Positions 49,923 through 59,500 are shown, counted from the first letter of the stretch. The stretch: 64,000 nucleotides of DNA from Cryobacterium mannosilyticum (GCF_004402705.1 NZ_SOFM01000049.1:1-64000); one strand, 5' to 3'. The notes: generated by a model from the letters alone, not told the origin. A program made the numbers and translations.

Positions 49923-50729
49923 ATGACACGCATCTACGACTGCTCGGTCGACACTGAATACGCGGCCGGCATGAGACTCGCACGCTCGGCCATCGGCCGC
50001 GGCGCGCTCGTCGTCATCCCCACCGACACGGTCTACGGCGTCGCCGCGGACGCCTTCAACCCCGACGCGGTGCAGCGCCTGCTCGACGCCAAGGGCCGCG
50101 ACCGCACGTCGCCGCCGCCCGTGCTCATCCCCGGCATCCCGACCCTCGACGCGCTGGCCCAGGACGTGCCCCCGCCGGTGCGCGACCTCGTGGCCGCCTT
50201 CTGGCCGGGCGGCCTCACCGTGATACTCAACGCCCAGCCTTCTCTGGTCTGGGACCTCGGCGACACCAGGGGCACCGTGGCACTGCGGATGCCGCGCAAC
50301 AAGATCGCGCTCGACCTTCTGTCCGAGACCGGCCCGCTGGCCGTGTCCTCCGCCAACTCCAGCGGACTTCCCTCGGCGATCGACGCGGTCGGCGCGGAGG
50401 ACATGCTCGGTTCCAGCGTTGCCGTCTACCTCGACGGGGGAGTGGCCGGCATCGACTACGAGCCGATCGGCGACCGCCCCGGCGACACCTCGTCGACGAT
50501 CGTCGACGCCACCCGGTTCGCCACGAACGGCGGCAAGCTCGTCATCGTGCGGGGCGGCGTGATTTCCCGGGACGACATCGCCGGCGTCATCGGCGACGCC
50601 CTCGCGCCGGTCGGTTTCGTCTCCGAGGCGCCGGAGCCGGAACCGGAGCCGGAACCGGAGCCGGAACCGGAATCGAAACCGACAGAACCCGAGACGACCG
50701 ATACCGTGACGGATGCCGGACGACCATGA
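49923..50729 (+). CDS. tsaC: L-threonylcarbamoyladenylate synthase (Sua5/TsaC type)
   Basis: A 268-residue YrdC-domain enzyme for the first step of t6A tRNA modification. VVIPTDTVYGVAADAFN, LDAKGRDRTSPPPVLI (the usual KxR loop) and LAVSSANSSGLPSA are family motifs. After about residue 235 follows an acidic Pro-Glu tail of alternating PE units that is not part of the YrdC domain. The stop overlaps the wecA start (ATGA). Confidence 0.9.
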   Translation: MTRIYDCSVDTEYAAGMRLARSAIGRGALVVIPTDTVYGVAADAFNPDAVQRLLDAKGRDRTSPPPVLIPGIPTLDALAQDVPPPVRDLVAAFWPGGLTVILNAQPSLVWDLGDTRGTVALRMPRNKIALDLLSETGPLAVSSANSSGLPSAIDAVGAEDMLGSSVAVYLDGGVAGIDYEPIGDRPGDTSSTIVDATRFATNGGKLVIVRGGVISRDDIAGVIGDALAPVGFVSEAPEPEPEPEPEPEPESKPTEPETTDTVTDAGRP

Positions 50730-51946
50730 CCATATTCGTCATCCTCGCGTTCGTCTCCGCCATCGTCACCTTCGGCTGCTCCTTCGTCGTGCTCAGGCTC
50801 AGCCACCGCTACCGGCTCTACCCGAAGATCCGGGAACGTGACGTGCACACCCGGCCGACGCCCCGGCTGGGCGGGATCGCGATCTTCTTCGGCGTGGTCG
50901 CCGCCTTCGGCGTCTCCTACCTGATAGCCGGGCAGTTCGCACCACTCCGGCTGATCTTCTCCGACCCGGAGCAGATCCTCGCGATCCTCGGCGCGGCCCT
51001 CCTGATCGTGCTGCTCGGCGTGGCCGACGACATCTGGGACCTGGACTGGATGACCAAACTGGCCGGGCAGTTCATCGCCGCCGGCCTGGTGGCCTGGCAG
51101 GGCGTGCAGGTGCTGTCGCTGCCGATCGGCGGGCTCACGGTCGGGTCGTCCTGGATGTCGATCCTGATCACGGTGATCGCGATCGTGGTCGTGATGAACA
51201 TGATCAACTTCATCGACGGCCTCGACGGGCTGGTCGCCGGGGTCGCCCTCATCGCCAATGGAGTGTTCTTCCTCTACAGCTACCTGCTCGTGCGCGACAC
51301 CTCCCCGAGCAACTACTTCAACCTGGCCTCGCTGATCGCGGCCATCCTCGTGGGCGCCTGCGTCGGCTTCCTGCCGCTGAACTGGCGCCCGGCGAAACTG
51401 TTCATGGGCGATGCCGGCGCGCTCCTGGTCGGGCTCCTGATGGCGACCTCGGCGATCGCCATCACCGGCCAGGTCGACCCGACCGCCGTGAACCGGTCCC
51501 AGCTGTTCCCCGCGTTCATCCCGATCATCCTGCCGGTCGCGATCCTGATCATCCCGCTGCTCGACTTCGGGCTGGCCGTGTTCCGCCGGGTTCGGGCGGG
51601 CAAGTCGCCGTTCAGCGCCGACCGCAAGCACCTGCACCACCGGCTGCTGGATATGGGGCACTCGCATCTTCATGCCGTGCTGATCTTCTACGGCTGGACC
51701 GCCGCAGCCTCCATCGGCTGCCTGCTGTACTTCGTGCTGCCCGTCTACTTCGGGCTGCCCACCTGGTATGCCACCATCTTCCTGGTGGCCGCGCTGATCG
51801 TGTGCGCGCTGGTCACGCTCGCGCCGCTGAGCCGCCGCAAGGCCGTCGAGGCCGCCAGCCAGCTCGCCCGCCCGATCGACCAACCCGACATCGCCCGGCT
51901 GGACCCTCTCGACGAGGCGTCGGTCACGGCAGAGGAGAACGCATGA
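50726..51946 (+). CDS. wecA: Undecaprenyl-phosphate N-acetylglucosaminyl-1-phosphate transferase (WecA/TagO family)
   Basis: A 406-residue polytopic membrane protein with about ten or eleven helices. RDVHTRPTPRLGGIAIF, VMNMINFIDGLDGLVAG, PAKLFMGDAGALLVG and DRKHLHHRLLDMGH are the catalytic loops of the MraY/WecA superfamily; the last favours the WecA/TagO/Rfe branch. It would attach GlcNAc-1-phosphate to undecaprenyl phosphate for cell-wall glycopolymers. It overlaps tsaC and atpI at both ends. Confidence 0.9.
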   Translation: MTIFVILAFVSAIVTFGCSFVVLRLSHRYRLYPKIRERDVHTRPTPRLGGIAIFFGVVAAFGVSYLIAGQFAPLRLIFSDPEQILAILGAALLIVLLGVADDIWDLDWMTKLAGQFIAAGLVAWQGVQVLSLPIGGLTVGSSWMSILITVIAIVVVMNMINFIDGLDGLVAGVALIANGVFFLYSYLLVRDTSPSNYFNLASLIAAILVGACVGFLPLNWRPAKLFMGDAGALLVGLLMATSAIAITGQVDPTAVNRSQLFPAFIPIILPVAILIIPLLDFGLAVFRRVRAGKSPFSADRKHLHHRLLDMGHSHLHAVLIFYGWTAAASIGCLLYFVLPVYFGLPTWYATIFLVAALIVCALVTLAPLSRRKAVEAASQLARPIDQPDIARLDPLDEASVTAEENA

Positions 51947-52416
51947 GCATCACGCCGCCCCGATCCACCCAGCCGACCTCGGTCCCCGTCTTCCGGCGGA
52001 TCCTCGTGCTCGGCGGGTTCCTCGCCGGCGGCATCGGGGTGGTCGGGGCCGTGGTCGGCGGCCTGGTCGCCGGAGGCACGGGTGTCGTGAGCGCGCTGAT
52101 CGGCACCGCGATGGCCGTGGTCTTCATGGGCATCACGGCAGGGAGCATCCTGCTCGCCAACCGCTTCGCCGGCAGCCAGGGGGCCGTCGGCGCGTTCTTC
52201 GCGATCGTCCTCGGCGGCTGGCTGGTGAAGTTCGTCGTCTTCCTCGTGCTCGTCGTGCTGCTCAAGGACCAGCCGTGGATCGCGCCCGTGGTGCTGTTCC
52301 TCAGCATCATCGCCGGGGTGATCGGTTCCCTCGCCGTCGACGCGATCGTGGTGCTGAAGAGCCGGATGAGCTATGCCAGCGACGTGACCCTGCCGGCCGC
52401 GTCCACCGAGGACTGA
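51943..52416 (+). CDS. AtpI-like membrane protein
   Basis: A 157-residue protein with four hydrophobic segments (about residues 20-50, 55-73, 85-105 and 115-135). It sits directly upstream of atpB, where actinobacteria carry the poorly conserved AtpI, an assembly or ion-uptake helper for the ATP synthase c-ring. Identity rests mainly on position and topology. AGAGGAG precedes the ATG, which overlaps the wecA stop. Confidence 0.65.
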   Translation: MSITPPRSTQPTSVPVFRRILVLGGFLAGGIGVVGAVVGGLVAGGTGVVSALIGTAMAVVFMGITAGSILLANRFAGSQGAVGAFFAIVLGGWLVKFVVFLVLVVLLKDQPWIAPVVLFLSIIAGVIGSLAVDAIVVLKSRMSYASDVTLPAASTED

Positions 52417-52455
52417 AATGTGCCGCCACGATTAGCCCGGCGGGCCCATTCCTTG

Positions 52456-52462
52456 GTAGGGT
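52456..52462 (+). promoter_or_regulatory. Candidate promoter of the atp operon
   Basis: TAGGGT (52457-52462) with TTAGCC about 18 bases upstream, in the 150-base gap between atpI and atpB. Confidence 0.35.
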
Positions 52463-52567
52463 AATGACCGGTTCGCCCCGCGTTGCTCGTGCCTTCGTGC
52501 CGGGCAGCCCAGCCCACCATTCGTCATCGCGAGAGCAGAGCTCCCCGCCCCGAACCAGGAGAAAGCG

Positions 52568-53380
52568 CTGCTAGAAACCGCCGTAAGCCTGATGCTCCCG
52601 TCTGCCACCGGTGACGGTGAGTTCCACGGTCCGTCGATCAACGAATTCTTCCCTGAAGCAGTTCTGTTCGCGGGTTCCCCCTTCGAAATCAACCGCATCA
52701 TGCTCATCCGCTTCCTCGCGGTGGCCGTGCTGCTCCTCGTCTTCTGGCTCGGCACCCGCCGCATGAAGGTCATCCCGACCCGATTCCAGAGCATCGTCGA
52801 ACTGGGCCTCAACTTCGCCCGGGTCAACATCGCCGAAGACATCCTCGGCAAGAAAGACGGCAAGCGTTTCCTGCCGCTGATCACGACGATCTTCTTCATG
52901 GTTCTGTTCATGAACATCACCGGTCCGCTGCCGTTCCTCAACATCGCCGGAACCAGTGTGATCGGCGTGCCGCTCGTGCTGGCCGTCATCGCCTACGTCG
53001 CGTTCATCTACGCCGGCGTGAAGAAGAACCCGGGTAACTTCTTCCGCAACGCGCTGTTCCCCCCAGGCGTGCCCCCGTTCCTGTACATCATCGTGACCCC
53101 GATCGAGTTCATCTCGACCTTCCTGGTCCGCCCGGTCACGCTGACGCTGCGACTGCTGATGAACATGATCGTCGGACACCTCCTCCTGGTGCTCTTCTTC
53201 AGCGCCACCCAGTTCTTCTTCTTCACCGCAGACGGCGGCTTCAAGCTCTTCGGAGCCGGCACCCTTGTCTTCGGGTTCGCGTTCACGCTCTTCGAAGTGC
53301 TGATCGCCCTCCTCCAGGCTTACATTTTCGCCCTGCTCACCGCTGTCTACATCCAGCTCGCGCTGGCTGAGGAACACTAA
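52568..53380 (+). CDS. atpB: ATP synthase Fo subunit a
   Basis: About 270 residues with five or six membrane helices. RPVTLTLRLLMNMIVGHLLL holds the essential proton-channel Arg, and LLQAYIFALLTAVYIQLALAEEH is the last helix. The first ATG is at 52592 but has no ribosome site. AGGAG at 52557-52561 is six bases before an in-frame CTG at 52568, which would add LLETAVSL, similar to the N-termini of related subunits. The CTG start is therefore preferred; 52592 is the fallback. Confidence 0.9.
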   Translation: MLETAVSLMLPSATGDGEFHGPSINEFFPEAVLFAGSPFEINRIMLIRFLAVAVLLLVFWLGTRRMKVIPTRFQSIVELGLNFARVNIAEDILGKKDGKRFLPLITTIFFMVLFMNITGPLPFLNIAGTSVIGVPLVLAVIAYVAFIYAGVKKNPGNFFRNALFPPGVPPFLYIIVTPIEFISTFLVRPVTLTLRLLMNMIVGHLLLVLFFSATQFFFFTADGGFKLFGAGTLVFGFAFTLFEVLIALLQAYIFALLTAVYIQLALAEEH

Positions 53381-53428
53381 ACCCGAATTCGGCACTCGCT
53401 GTTTTTGGCACTACGGAAGGAAACATAC

Positions 53429-53662
53429 GTGGACGCAACATCCGTTCTCGCGGCAATCAACGGAAACATCGCGACCGTCGGTTATGGCCTCGCGGCCATC
53501 GGCCCGGCAATCGGCGTCGGCATCGTCGTCGGCAAGACCATCGAGGGCGTTGCTCGTCAGCCCGAACTGGCCGGCCAGCTCCAGGTCCTGATGTACATCG
53601 GTATCGCTTTCACCGAGGCGCTCGCCTTCATCGGTATCGCGACCTACTTCATCTTCGTTTAG
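53429..53662 (+). CDS. atpE: ATP synthase Fo subunit c
   Basis: A 77-residue two-helix protein. GLAAIGPAIGVGIVVGKTIEGVARQP is the glycine-rich first helix and loop. The proton-carrying Glu is residue 63 in IAFTEALAFIG. GTG 53429 has AAGGA seven bases upstream; an ATG at 53405 would add residues that cover this ribosome site. Confidence 0.95.
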   Translation: MDATSVLAAINGNIATVGYGLAAIGPAIGVGIVVGKTIEGVARQPELAGQLQVLMYIGIAFTEALAFIGIATYFIFV

Positions 53663-53691
53663 TCCTCTTTTCTCTCTAGTCAGGAGGCACG

Positions 53692-54243
53692 ATGTTTAAC
53701 GCAGTGATTGCAGCTGCAGCGGAGACCGAGACGCGCAACCCGCTTCTCCCGGAGCTCTACGACATAATCTGGTCCGGTCTGATCTTCGTCGTGATTCTGT
53801 TCTTCTTCTGGAAGCTTGTTCTTCCGAGGATGCAGAAGCTCCTCGACGAGCGCGCCGACGCCATCGAAGGCAACATCGCCAAGGCCGACGACGCGCAGCG
53901 AAAGGCCGAAGCCGCTCTCGAGCAGTACACGGCCCAGCTTGCCGACGCTCGCGCGGAGGCCGGCAAGATCCGTGAGGTCGCCCGTGCGGACGGTCAGAAG
54001 ATCGTCGCCGAGCACCGCGAACAGGCCGTTGCCGAAGCTGCCCGCGTCACCGCGAGCGCCAAGGTCCAGATCGAAGCAGAACGTCAGGCGGCCGTCGTGT
54101 CCCTGCGTTCCGAAGTCGGCACCCTGGCCATCGACCTCGCATCGGGTGTCATCGGCGAGAGCCTGACCGACGACGCGAAGGCCAGCGCCATTGTCGACCG
54201 TTTCCTGGCCGACCTTGAGGCCTCGGAGAAAGCAGCTAAGTAA
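53692..54243 (+). CDS. atpF: ATP synthase Fo subunit b
   Basis: A 183-residue protein with one N-terminal membrane helix (DIIWSGLIFVVILFFFWKLVLP) and a long charged helix (residues 50-150: KAEAALEQYTAQLADARAEAG) that dimerises as the peripheral stalk. AGGAGG precedes the ATG. The stop overlaps the atpH start by one base. Confidence 0.95.
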   Translation: MFNAVIAAAAETETRNPLLPELYDIIWSGLIFVVILFFFWKLVLPRMQKLLDERADAIEGNIAKADDAQRKAEAALEQYTAQLADARAEAGKIREVARADGQKIVAEHREQAVAEAARVTASAKVQIEAERQAAVVSLRSEVGTLAIDLASGVIGESLTDDAKASAIVDRFLADLEASEKAAK

Positions 54244-55040
54244 TGGGAAGCGCCACCAGAGAAGCTTTGGCCTCGTCGCGAGCGGCACTGGCCGCCCACG
54301 GCGGCACGGCCGATCTGGCGACCGGGGAAGGCCTGTTGAACGCGGGTCGCGTCATCGGAGAGTCCTCGCAGCTCCTGTCGGCCCTCGTCGACCCGGCAGC
54401 GGATGCCGCACCCAAGGCGGCCCTCGTCGCCACGGTGTTCGGCCCCGCCGTCACGCCCGTCGCACTCGACCTGCTGCAGGCCGTGACCGCGGCGCGCTGG
54501 TCGAGCCACACCGACCTGCTCGCCGGGATCGAAGACCTGGGCCTGCGCTGCGCCGCATCCTCGGCCTCCGTTGCCGGAGTGGTCGAGGCCGAACTCTTCT
54601 CGTTCGGTGCGACGGTCGCCGGGAACGCGGAACTCGAGCTGGCTCTCGCGAGCAAGCTCGGCGCGGCGCGTGCCAAGGTCGGACTCGTCGACGCCATCCT
54701 CACCGGCAAGGTCACCGACCAGACCCTCGTGATCGTGCGGCACCTCGTGCAGCAGCCGCGCGGACGCCGGATCGGGGAATTGCTGCGGTACGCGGCATCC
54801 GTGGTGGCCGACCAGTCGGGCACCAGGGTCGCGACCGTCACGTCGGCGTCTCCGCTGGCGCCGGCCCAGCTCGACCGGCTGCGCACCCACCTGTCCGCGC
54901 GCTACGGGCGCAAGCTCACGATCAACCTGGTCGTGGACCCGTCGCTCGTCGGCGGAGTGCGCGTTCAGATCGGCGACGATGTCATCGACGGCAGCATCGC
55001 CACCCGCCTCAAGGATTTGAGACTCCAGCTTGCCGGCTGA
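54243..55040 (+). CDS. atpH: ATP synthase F1 subunit delta
   Basis: A 265-residue subunit linking b to the F1 head. LEDLGLRCAASSASVAGVVEAELFSFGA and the C-terminal LTINLVVDPSLVGGVRVQIGDDVIDGSI are typical. It is longer than the about 180 residues of E. coli delta, as usual in actinobacteria, through the N-terminal part. Confidence 0.92.
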   Translation: MGSATREALASSRAALAAHGGTADLATGEGLLNAGRVIGESSQLLSALVDPAADAAPKAALVATVFGPAVTPVALDLLQAVTAARWSSHTDLLAGIEDLGLRCAASSASVAGVVEAELFSFGATVAGNAELELALASKLGAARAKVGLVDAILTGKVTDQTLVIVRHLVQQPRGRRIGELLRYAASVVADQSGTRVATVTSASPLAPAQLDRLRTHLSARYGRKLTINLVVDPSLVGGVRVQIGDDVIDGSIATRLKDLRLQLAG

Positions 55041-55124
55041 CCTACGGTCAACCGGAACGAAAACCTCGAAGCGGCAACGTTTCGTTTCAGACAGAACCTG
55101 TACACCCCGTACGGGAAAGGGAAG

Positions 55125-56765
55125 ATGATGGCAGAACTAACGATCAGCCCCGATGAGATCCGCGACGCTCTCCAGGACTTCGTCAAGTCCTACGAGCCGA
55201 GCAAGACCGCAACCACCGAGGTCGGCTACGTCACCACGGCGGGCGACGGCATCGCCCACGTCGAGGGTCTTCCCAGCGTGATGGCGAACGAGCTCATCAA
55301 GTTCGCCGACGGCACCCTGGGCCTGGCCCAGAACCTCGACGAAGACGAGATCGGCGTCGTCGTGCTCGGCGAGTTCGCCGGCATCGTGGAGGGCATGGAG
55401 GTGCACCGCACCGGCGAGGTGCTGTCCGTGCCCGTCGGCGACGGCTACCTCGGCCGTGTCGTGGACCCGCTCGGCGCCCCGATCGACGGCCTCGGCCCGA
55501 TCGAGACCGAAGGCCGCCGCGCCCTCGAACTGCAGGCCCCCGGCGTCATGCACCGCAAGAGCGTGCACGAGCCGATGCAGACCGGCATCAAGGCGATCGA
55601 CGCGATGATCCCGATCGGCCGCGGCCAGCGCCAGCTGATCATCGGTGACCGCCAGACCGGCAAGACCGCCATCGCGATCGACACCATCATCAACCAGAAG
55701 GCCAACTGGGCCTCCGGCGACGTGAACAAGCAGGTTCGCTGCATCTACGTCGCCATCGGCCAGAAGGGCTCCACGATCGCCGCCGTCAAGGGCGCGCTCG
55801 AGGATGCCGGAGTCATGGAGTACACGACCATCGTCGCGTCCCCGGCCTCCGACCCGGCCGGCTTCAAGTACCTCGCCCCGTACACCGGCTCGGCCATCGG
55901 CCAGCACTGGATGTACGCCGGCAAGCACGTCCTCATCATCTTCGACGACCTGTCCAAGCAGGCCGAGGCCTACCGTGCCGTGTCGCTGCTGCTGCGCCGC
56001 CCGCCGGGACGCGAGGCCTACCCCGGTGACGTGTTCTACCTGCACTCCCGCCTGCTCGAGCGTTGTGCCAAGCTCTCCGATGAGCTCGGCGCCGGATCGA
56101 TGACCGGCCTGCCGATCATCGAGACCAAGGCCAACGACGTCTCCGCGTACATCCCGACCAACGTGATCTCGATCACCGACGGCCAGATCTTCCTGCAGTC
56201 CGACCTCTTCAACTCCAACCAGCGGCCCGCGGTCGACGTGGGCATCTCGGTGTCGCGAGTCGGCGGCGACGCCCAGGTGAAGTCGATCAAGAAGGTCTCC
56301 GGAACCCTGAAGCTCGAACTGGCGCAGTACCGGTCGCTCGAGGCCTTCGCGATGTTCGCCTCCGACCTCGACGCGACCAGCCGCCGCCAGCTTGCCCGTG
56401 GCGCCCGGCTGACCGAGCTGCTCAAGCAGCCGCAGTACTCGCCGTACCCGGTCGAGGACCAGGTCGTCTCGATCTGGGCCGGCACCAACGGCAAGTTCGA
56501 CGAGGTCCCGGTCGAAGACGTGCTCCGGTTCGAGCGCGGTCTGCTCGACCACCTCGGCCGCAGCACCGACGTCCTCAAGACGTTGCGCGAGACGAACGTG
56601 CTCGACGACGCCACCGTCGCGACCCTCGAGCTCGAGGTCGACAAGTTCAAGCGCGAGTTCCAGACCGGTGAAGGCAAGCCGCTCGCCTCGGTCGGCAAGG
56701 AAGAGTTCGAGGCGATCGCCGCCGAAGACGTCAACCAGGAAAAGATCGTGAAGCACCGGCGCTAA
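55125..56765 (+). CDS. atpA: ATP synthase F1 subunit alpha
   Basis: A 546-residue nucleotide-binding subunit. Walker A is GDRQTGKTAIAIDT near residue 173; RAVSLLLRRPPGREAYPGDVFYLHSRLLERC is the conserved hinge. VSRVGGDAQVKSIKKVSG holds the arginine finger region. Two ATGs in tandem (55125, 55128) follow AAAGGGAAG; either may be used. Confidence 0.97.
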   Translation: MMAELTISPDEIRDALQDFVKSYEPSKTATTEVGYVTTAGDGIAHVEGLPSVMANELIKFADGTLGLAQNLDEDEIGVVVLGEFAGIVEGMEVHRTGEVLSVPVGDGYLGRVVDPLGAPIDGLGPIETEGRRALELQAPGVMHRKSVHEPMQTGIKAIDAMIPIGRGQRQLIIGDRQTGKTAIAIDTIINQKANWASGDVNKQVRCIYVAIGQKGSTIAAVKGALEDAGVMEYTTIVASPASDPAGFKYLAPYTGSAIGQHWMYAGKHVLIIFDDLSKQAEAYRAVSLLLRRPPGREAYPGDVFYLHSRLLERCAKLSDELGAGSMTGLPIIETKANDVSAYIPTNVISITDGQIFLQSDLFNSNQRPAVDVGISVSRVGGDAQVKSIKKVSGTLKLELAQYRSLEAFAMFASDLDATSRRQLARGARLTELLKQPQYSPYPVEDQVVSIWAGTNGKFDEVPVEDVLRFERGLLDHLGRSTDVLKTLRETNVLDDATVATLELEVDKFKREFQTGEGKPLASVGKEEFEAIAAEDVNQEKIVKHRR

Positions 56766-56845
56766 GCCACCTGGGGACCTTTCGAGGGCCCCATGCACGG
56801 CCGCACCGGCACATTCACCCACAGACAAGGAAGCACAGGAGACAC

Positions 56846-57748
56846 ATGGGAGCGCAACTTCGGGTCTACCGGCAGAAGATCAAGGCTGCCCAGACGACCA
56901 AGAAGATCACTCGGGCCATGGAGTTGATCTCCGCCTCGCGCATCCAGAAGGCCAAGGCGCGCGTCGCGGCGTCGACCCCGTTCGCCCGCTCGATCACCCA
57001 GGCGGTGTCGGCCGTCGCGACGTATTCGAACGTCGCGCACGTGCTCACCACTGAGCCCGAGAAGATCGAACGGGCCGCGGTCGTCATCTTCGCGTCCGAC
57101 CGTGGCCTCGCGGGTGCGTTCAGCTCGCAGGCCCTGCGCGAAGCCGAGTCCCTGACCCAGCTTCTGCGGGCCCAGGGCAAGGATGTCGTCTACTTCCTGG
57201 TCGGACGCAAGGCCGCGGCGTACTTCAACTTCCGTCGGCGCCCGTCCGAGCGGGTCTGGACAGGTTCCACCGACCAGCCCCAGTTCGAGACGGCACGCGA
57301 GATCAGCGACGCTCTGCTCGAAGCGTTCCTCCGGGACGCTGACGACGGCGGAGTCGATGAGATCCACGTGGTCTTCAACCGCTTCGTCAGCATGGTCACG
57401 CAGACCCCCCAGGTCGTGCGCCTGCTGCCGCTCGAGGTCGTCGAAGGCGTCGAAGAACCCGGTGAAAGCCAGATTCTGCCGCTGTACGAGTTCGAACCCG
57501 ACGTGGAAACGGTGCTCGACGCGCTGCTGCCCGTCTACATCGAAAGCCGAATCTTCAACTCCATGCTGCAGTCGGCCGCCGCAGAGCACGCCGCACGTCA
57601 GAAGGCCATGCAGTCGGCCTCCGACAACGCGGACAAGCTCATCAAGGACTTCACCCGGTTGTCGAACAACGCCAGGCAGGCCGAGATCACCTCGCAGATT
57701 TCCGAGATCGTGGGTGGAGCCGACGCGCTCTCATCCGCCAAGAACTAA
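56846..57748 (+). CDS. atpG: ATP synthase F1 subunit gamma
   Basis: A 300-residue rotor subunit. The N-terminal coil (RVYRQKIKAAQTTKKITRAMELISASRIQKAK) and the C-terminal coil (AMQSASDNADKLIKDFTRLSNNARQAEITSQI) form the shaft. AAGGAAGCACAGGAG lies upstream of the ATG. Confidence 0.96.
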   Translation: MGAQLRVYRQKIKAAQTTKKITRAMELISASRIQKAKARVAASTPFARSITQAVSAVATYSNVAHVLTTEPEKIERAAVVIFASDRGLAGAFSSQALREAESLTQLLRAQGKDVVYFLVGRKAAAYFNFRRRPSERVWTGSTDQPQFETAREISDALLEAFLRDADDGGVDEIHVVFNRFVSMVTQTPQVVRLLPLEVVEGVEEPGESQILPLYEFEPDVETVLDALLPVYIESRIFNSMLQSAAAEHAARQKAMQSASDNADKLIKDFTRLSNNARQAEITSQISEIVGGADALSSAKN

Positions 57749-57766
57749 ACCAGAGAAGAGAGAGCA

Positions 57767-59230
57767 ATGACTGACACCGCAACCGCGCCAGTCCACGCAC
57801 CGGTTGAAACCGTCGCCGTCGGCCGGATCGCCCGCGTCACGGGCCCGGTCGTCGACATCGAGTTCCCCCACGACTCGATCCCGGGCATGTACAACGCGCT
57901 GAAGACCACGATCGTCATCGGGGATGTGTCGACCGTGATCACCCTCGAGGTCGCCCAGCACCTCGGCGACGACCTGATCCGCGCCATCGCGCTGAACCCC
58001 ACCGACGGTCTCGTCCGCGGCCAGGAGGTCCGGGACACCGGATCTCCCATCACGGTCCCGGTCGGCGACGTCACCAAGGGTCGCGTCTTCAACGCCATCG
58101 GTGAAGTGCTCAACGCTGAGCCCGGCGAGAAGATCGAGATCACGGAGCGCTGGCCCATCCACCGCAAGCCGCCGCCCTTCGACCAGCTCGAGTCGAAGAC
58201 CCAGCTGTTCGAGACCGGTATCAAGGTCATCGACCTGCTCACCCCGTACGTCCTCGGCGGAAAGATCGGACTCTTCGGGGGAGCCGGCGTCGGCAAGACC
58301 GTGCTGATCCAGGAAATGATCCAGCGCGTCGCGCAGGACCACGGTGGAGTATCGGTGTTCGCCGGTGTCGGCGAGCGCACCCGTGAGGGCAACGACCTCA
58401 TCCACGAGATGGAAGAGGCGGGCGTCTTCGACAAGACCGCCCTTGTCTTCGGCCAGATGGACGAGCCGCCGGGAACGCGTCTTCGCGTCGCGCTCTCCGC
58501 GCTGACGATGGCGGAGTACTTCCGCGACGTCGCCAAGCAGGACGTGTTGCTCTTCATCGACAACATCTTCCGCTTCACCCAGGCCGGCTCCGAGGTTTCG
58601 ACGCTTCTCGGTCGCATGCCGAGCGCCGTCGGCTACCAGCCGACCCTGGCCGACGAGATGGGCATCCTCCAGGAGCGCATCACGTCCACCCGTGGCCACT
58701 CGATCACGTCGCTTCAGGCCATCTACGTGCCTGCCGACGACTACACCGACCCGGCCCCGGCGACCACCTTCGCCCACCTCGACGCGACGACCGAACTGTC
58801 CCGCGAGATCGCGTCGAAGGGCCTCTACCCGGCCGTCGACCCGCTCACCTCGACCAGTCGTATCCTCGACCCCCGCTACCTGGGTGCCGACCACTACACC
58901 ACGGCCGTGCGCGTCAAGGCGATCCTGCAGAAGAACAAGGAACTCCAGGAGATCATCGCGATCCTCGGTGTTGACGAGCTCTCCGAGGAGGACAAGGTCA
59001 CGGTTTCCCGTGCCCGCCGGATCCAGCAGTTCCTCTCGCAGAACACCTACATGGCGAAGAAGTTCACCGGCGTCGAGGGTTCGACCGTTCCGCTCAAGGA
59101 CACCATCGAATCCTTCACCGCCATCGCCAACGGTGACTTCGACCACGTGGCCGAGCAGGCCTTCTTCAACGTCGGCGGCATCGCCGACGTCGAAGAGAAG
59201 TGGGCGAAGATCCAGAAGGAGAACGACTAA
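57767..59230 (+). CDS. atpD: ATP synthase F1 subunit beta
   Basis: A 487-residue catalytic subunit. Walker A is FGGAGVGKTVLIQE near residue 170, the catalytic Glu is in GVGERTREGNDL and VLLFIDNIFRFTQAGSEVS is Walker B. The full three-domain structure is present. AGAGAGAGC precedes the ATG; 18 bases separate it from atpG. Confidence 0.97.
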   Translation: MTDTATAPVHAPVETVAVGRIARVTGPVVDIEFPHDSIPGMYNALKTTIVIGDVSTVITLEVAQHLGDDLIRAIALNPTDGLVRGQEVRDTGSPITVPVGDVTKGRVFNAIGEVLNAEPGEKIEITERWPIHRKPPPFDQLESKTQLFETGIKVIDLLTPYVLGGKIGLFGGAGVGKTVLIQEMIQRVAQDHGGVSVFAGVGERTREGNDLIHEMEEAGVFDKTALVFGQMDEPPGTRLRVALSALTMAEYFRDVAKQDVLLFIDNIFRFTQAGSEVSTLLGRMPSAVGYQPTLADEMGILQERITSTRGHSITSLQAIYVPADDYTDPAPATTFAHLDATTELSREIASKGLYPAVDPLTSTSRILDPRYLGADHYTTAVRVKAILQKNKELQEIIAILGVDELSEEDKVTVSRARRIQQFLSQNTYMAKKFTGVEGSTVPLKDTIESFTAIANGDFDHVAEQAFFNVGGIADVEEKWAKIQKEND

Positions 59231-59232
59231 CC

Positions 59233-59496
59233 ATGGCTGCGGCCCTCAACGTCAGCGTCGTCTCGGCGGACCAGGAAGTCTGGTCCGGCGAGGCAACCAT
59301 GGTCGTTGCCCGCACCGTGGAGGGCGAGATCGGCATCCTCGCCGGCCACGAGCCGATGCTGGCCATCCTGGCCAGCGGCGAGGTTCGCGTCACCCTGCCC
59401 GATGGGAAGAAGATCGTCGCCGAGGCGGCGGACGGCTTCCTCTCGGTGGCCAACAACCTGGTCACCATCGTCGCCCGCAAGGCGGGGCTCGTCTAA
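59233..59496 (+). CDS. atpC: ATP synthase F1 subunit epsilon (short form)
   Basis: An 87-residue protein made only of the beta-sandwich domain: LNVSVVSADQEVWSGEATMVVARTVEGEIGILAGHEPMLAIL. The C-terminal two-helix inhibitory domain of E. coli epsilon (about 50 residues) is absent, as in several actinobacteria. The ATG lies two bases after the atpD stop. Confidence 0.92.
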   Translation: MAAALNVSVVSADQEVWSGEATMVVARTVEGEIGILAGHEPMLAILASGEVRVTLPDGKKIVAEAADGFLSVANNLVTIVARKAGLV

Positions 59497-59500
59497 CCGA

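Noticed and set aside
55137..59146. Long open frames antisense to atpA (55137-56828) and atpD (57731-59146)
   Set aside because: Shadow frames of highly conserved genes with typical Val/Asp/Gly/Arg composition.
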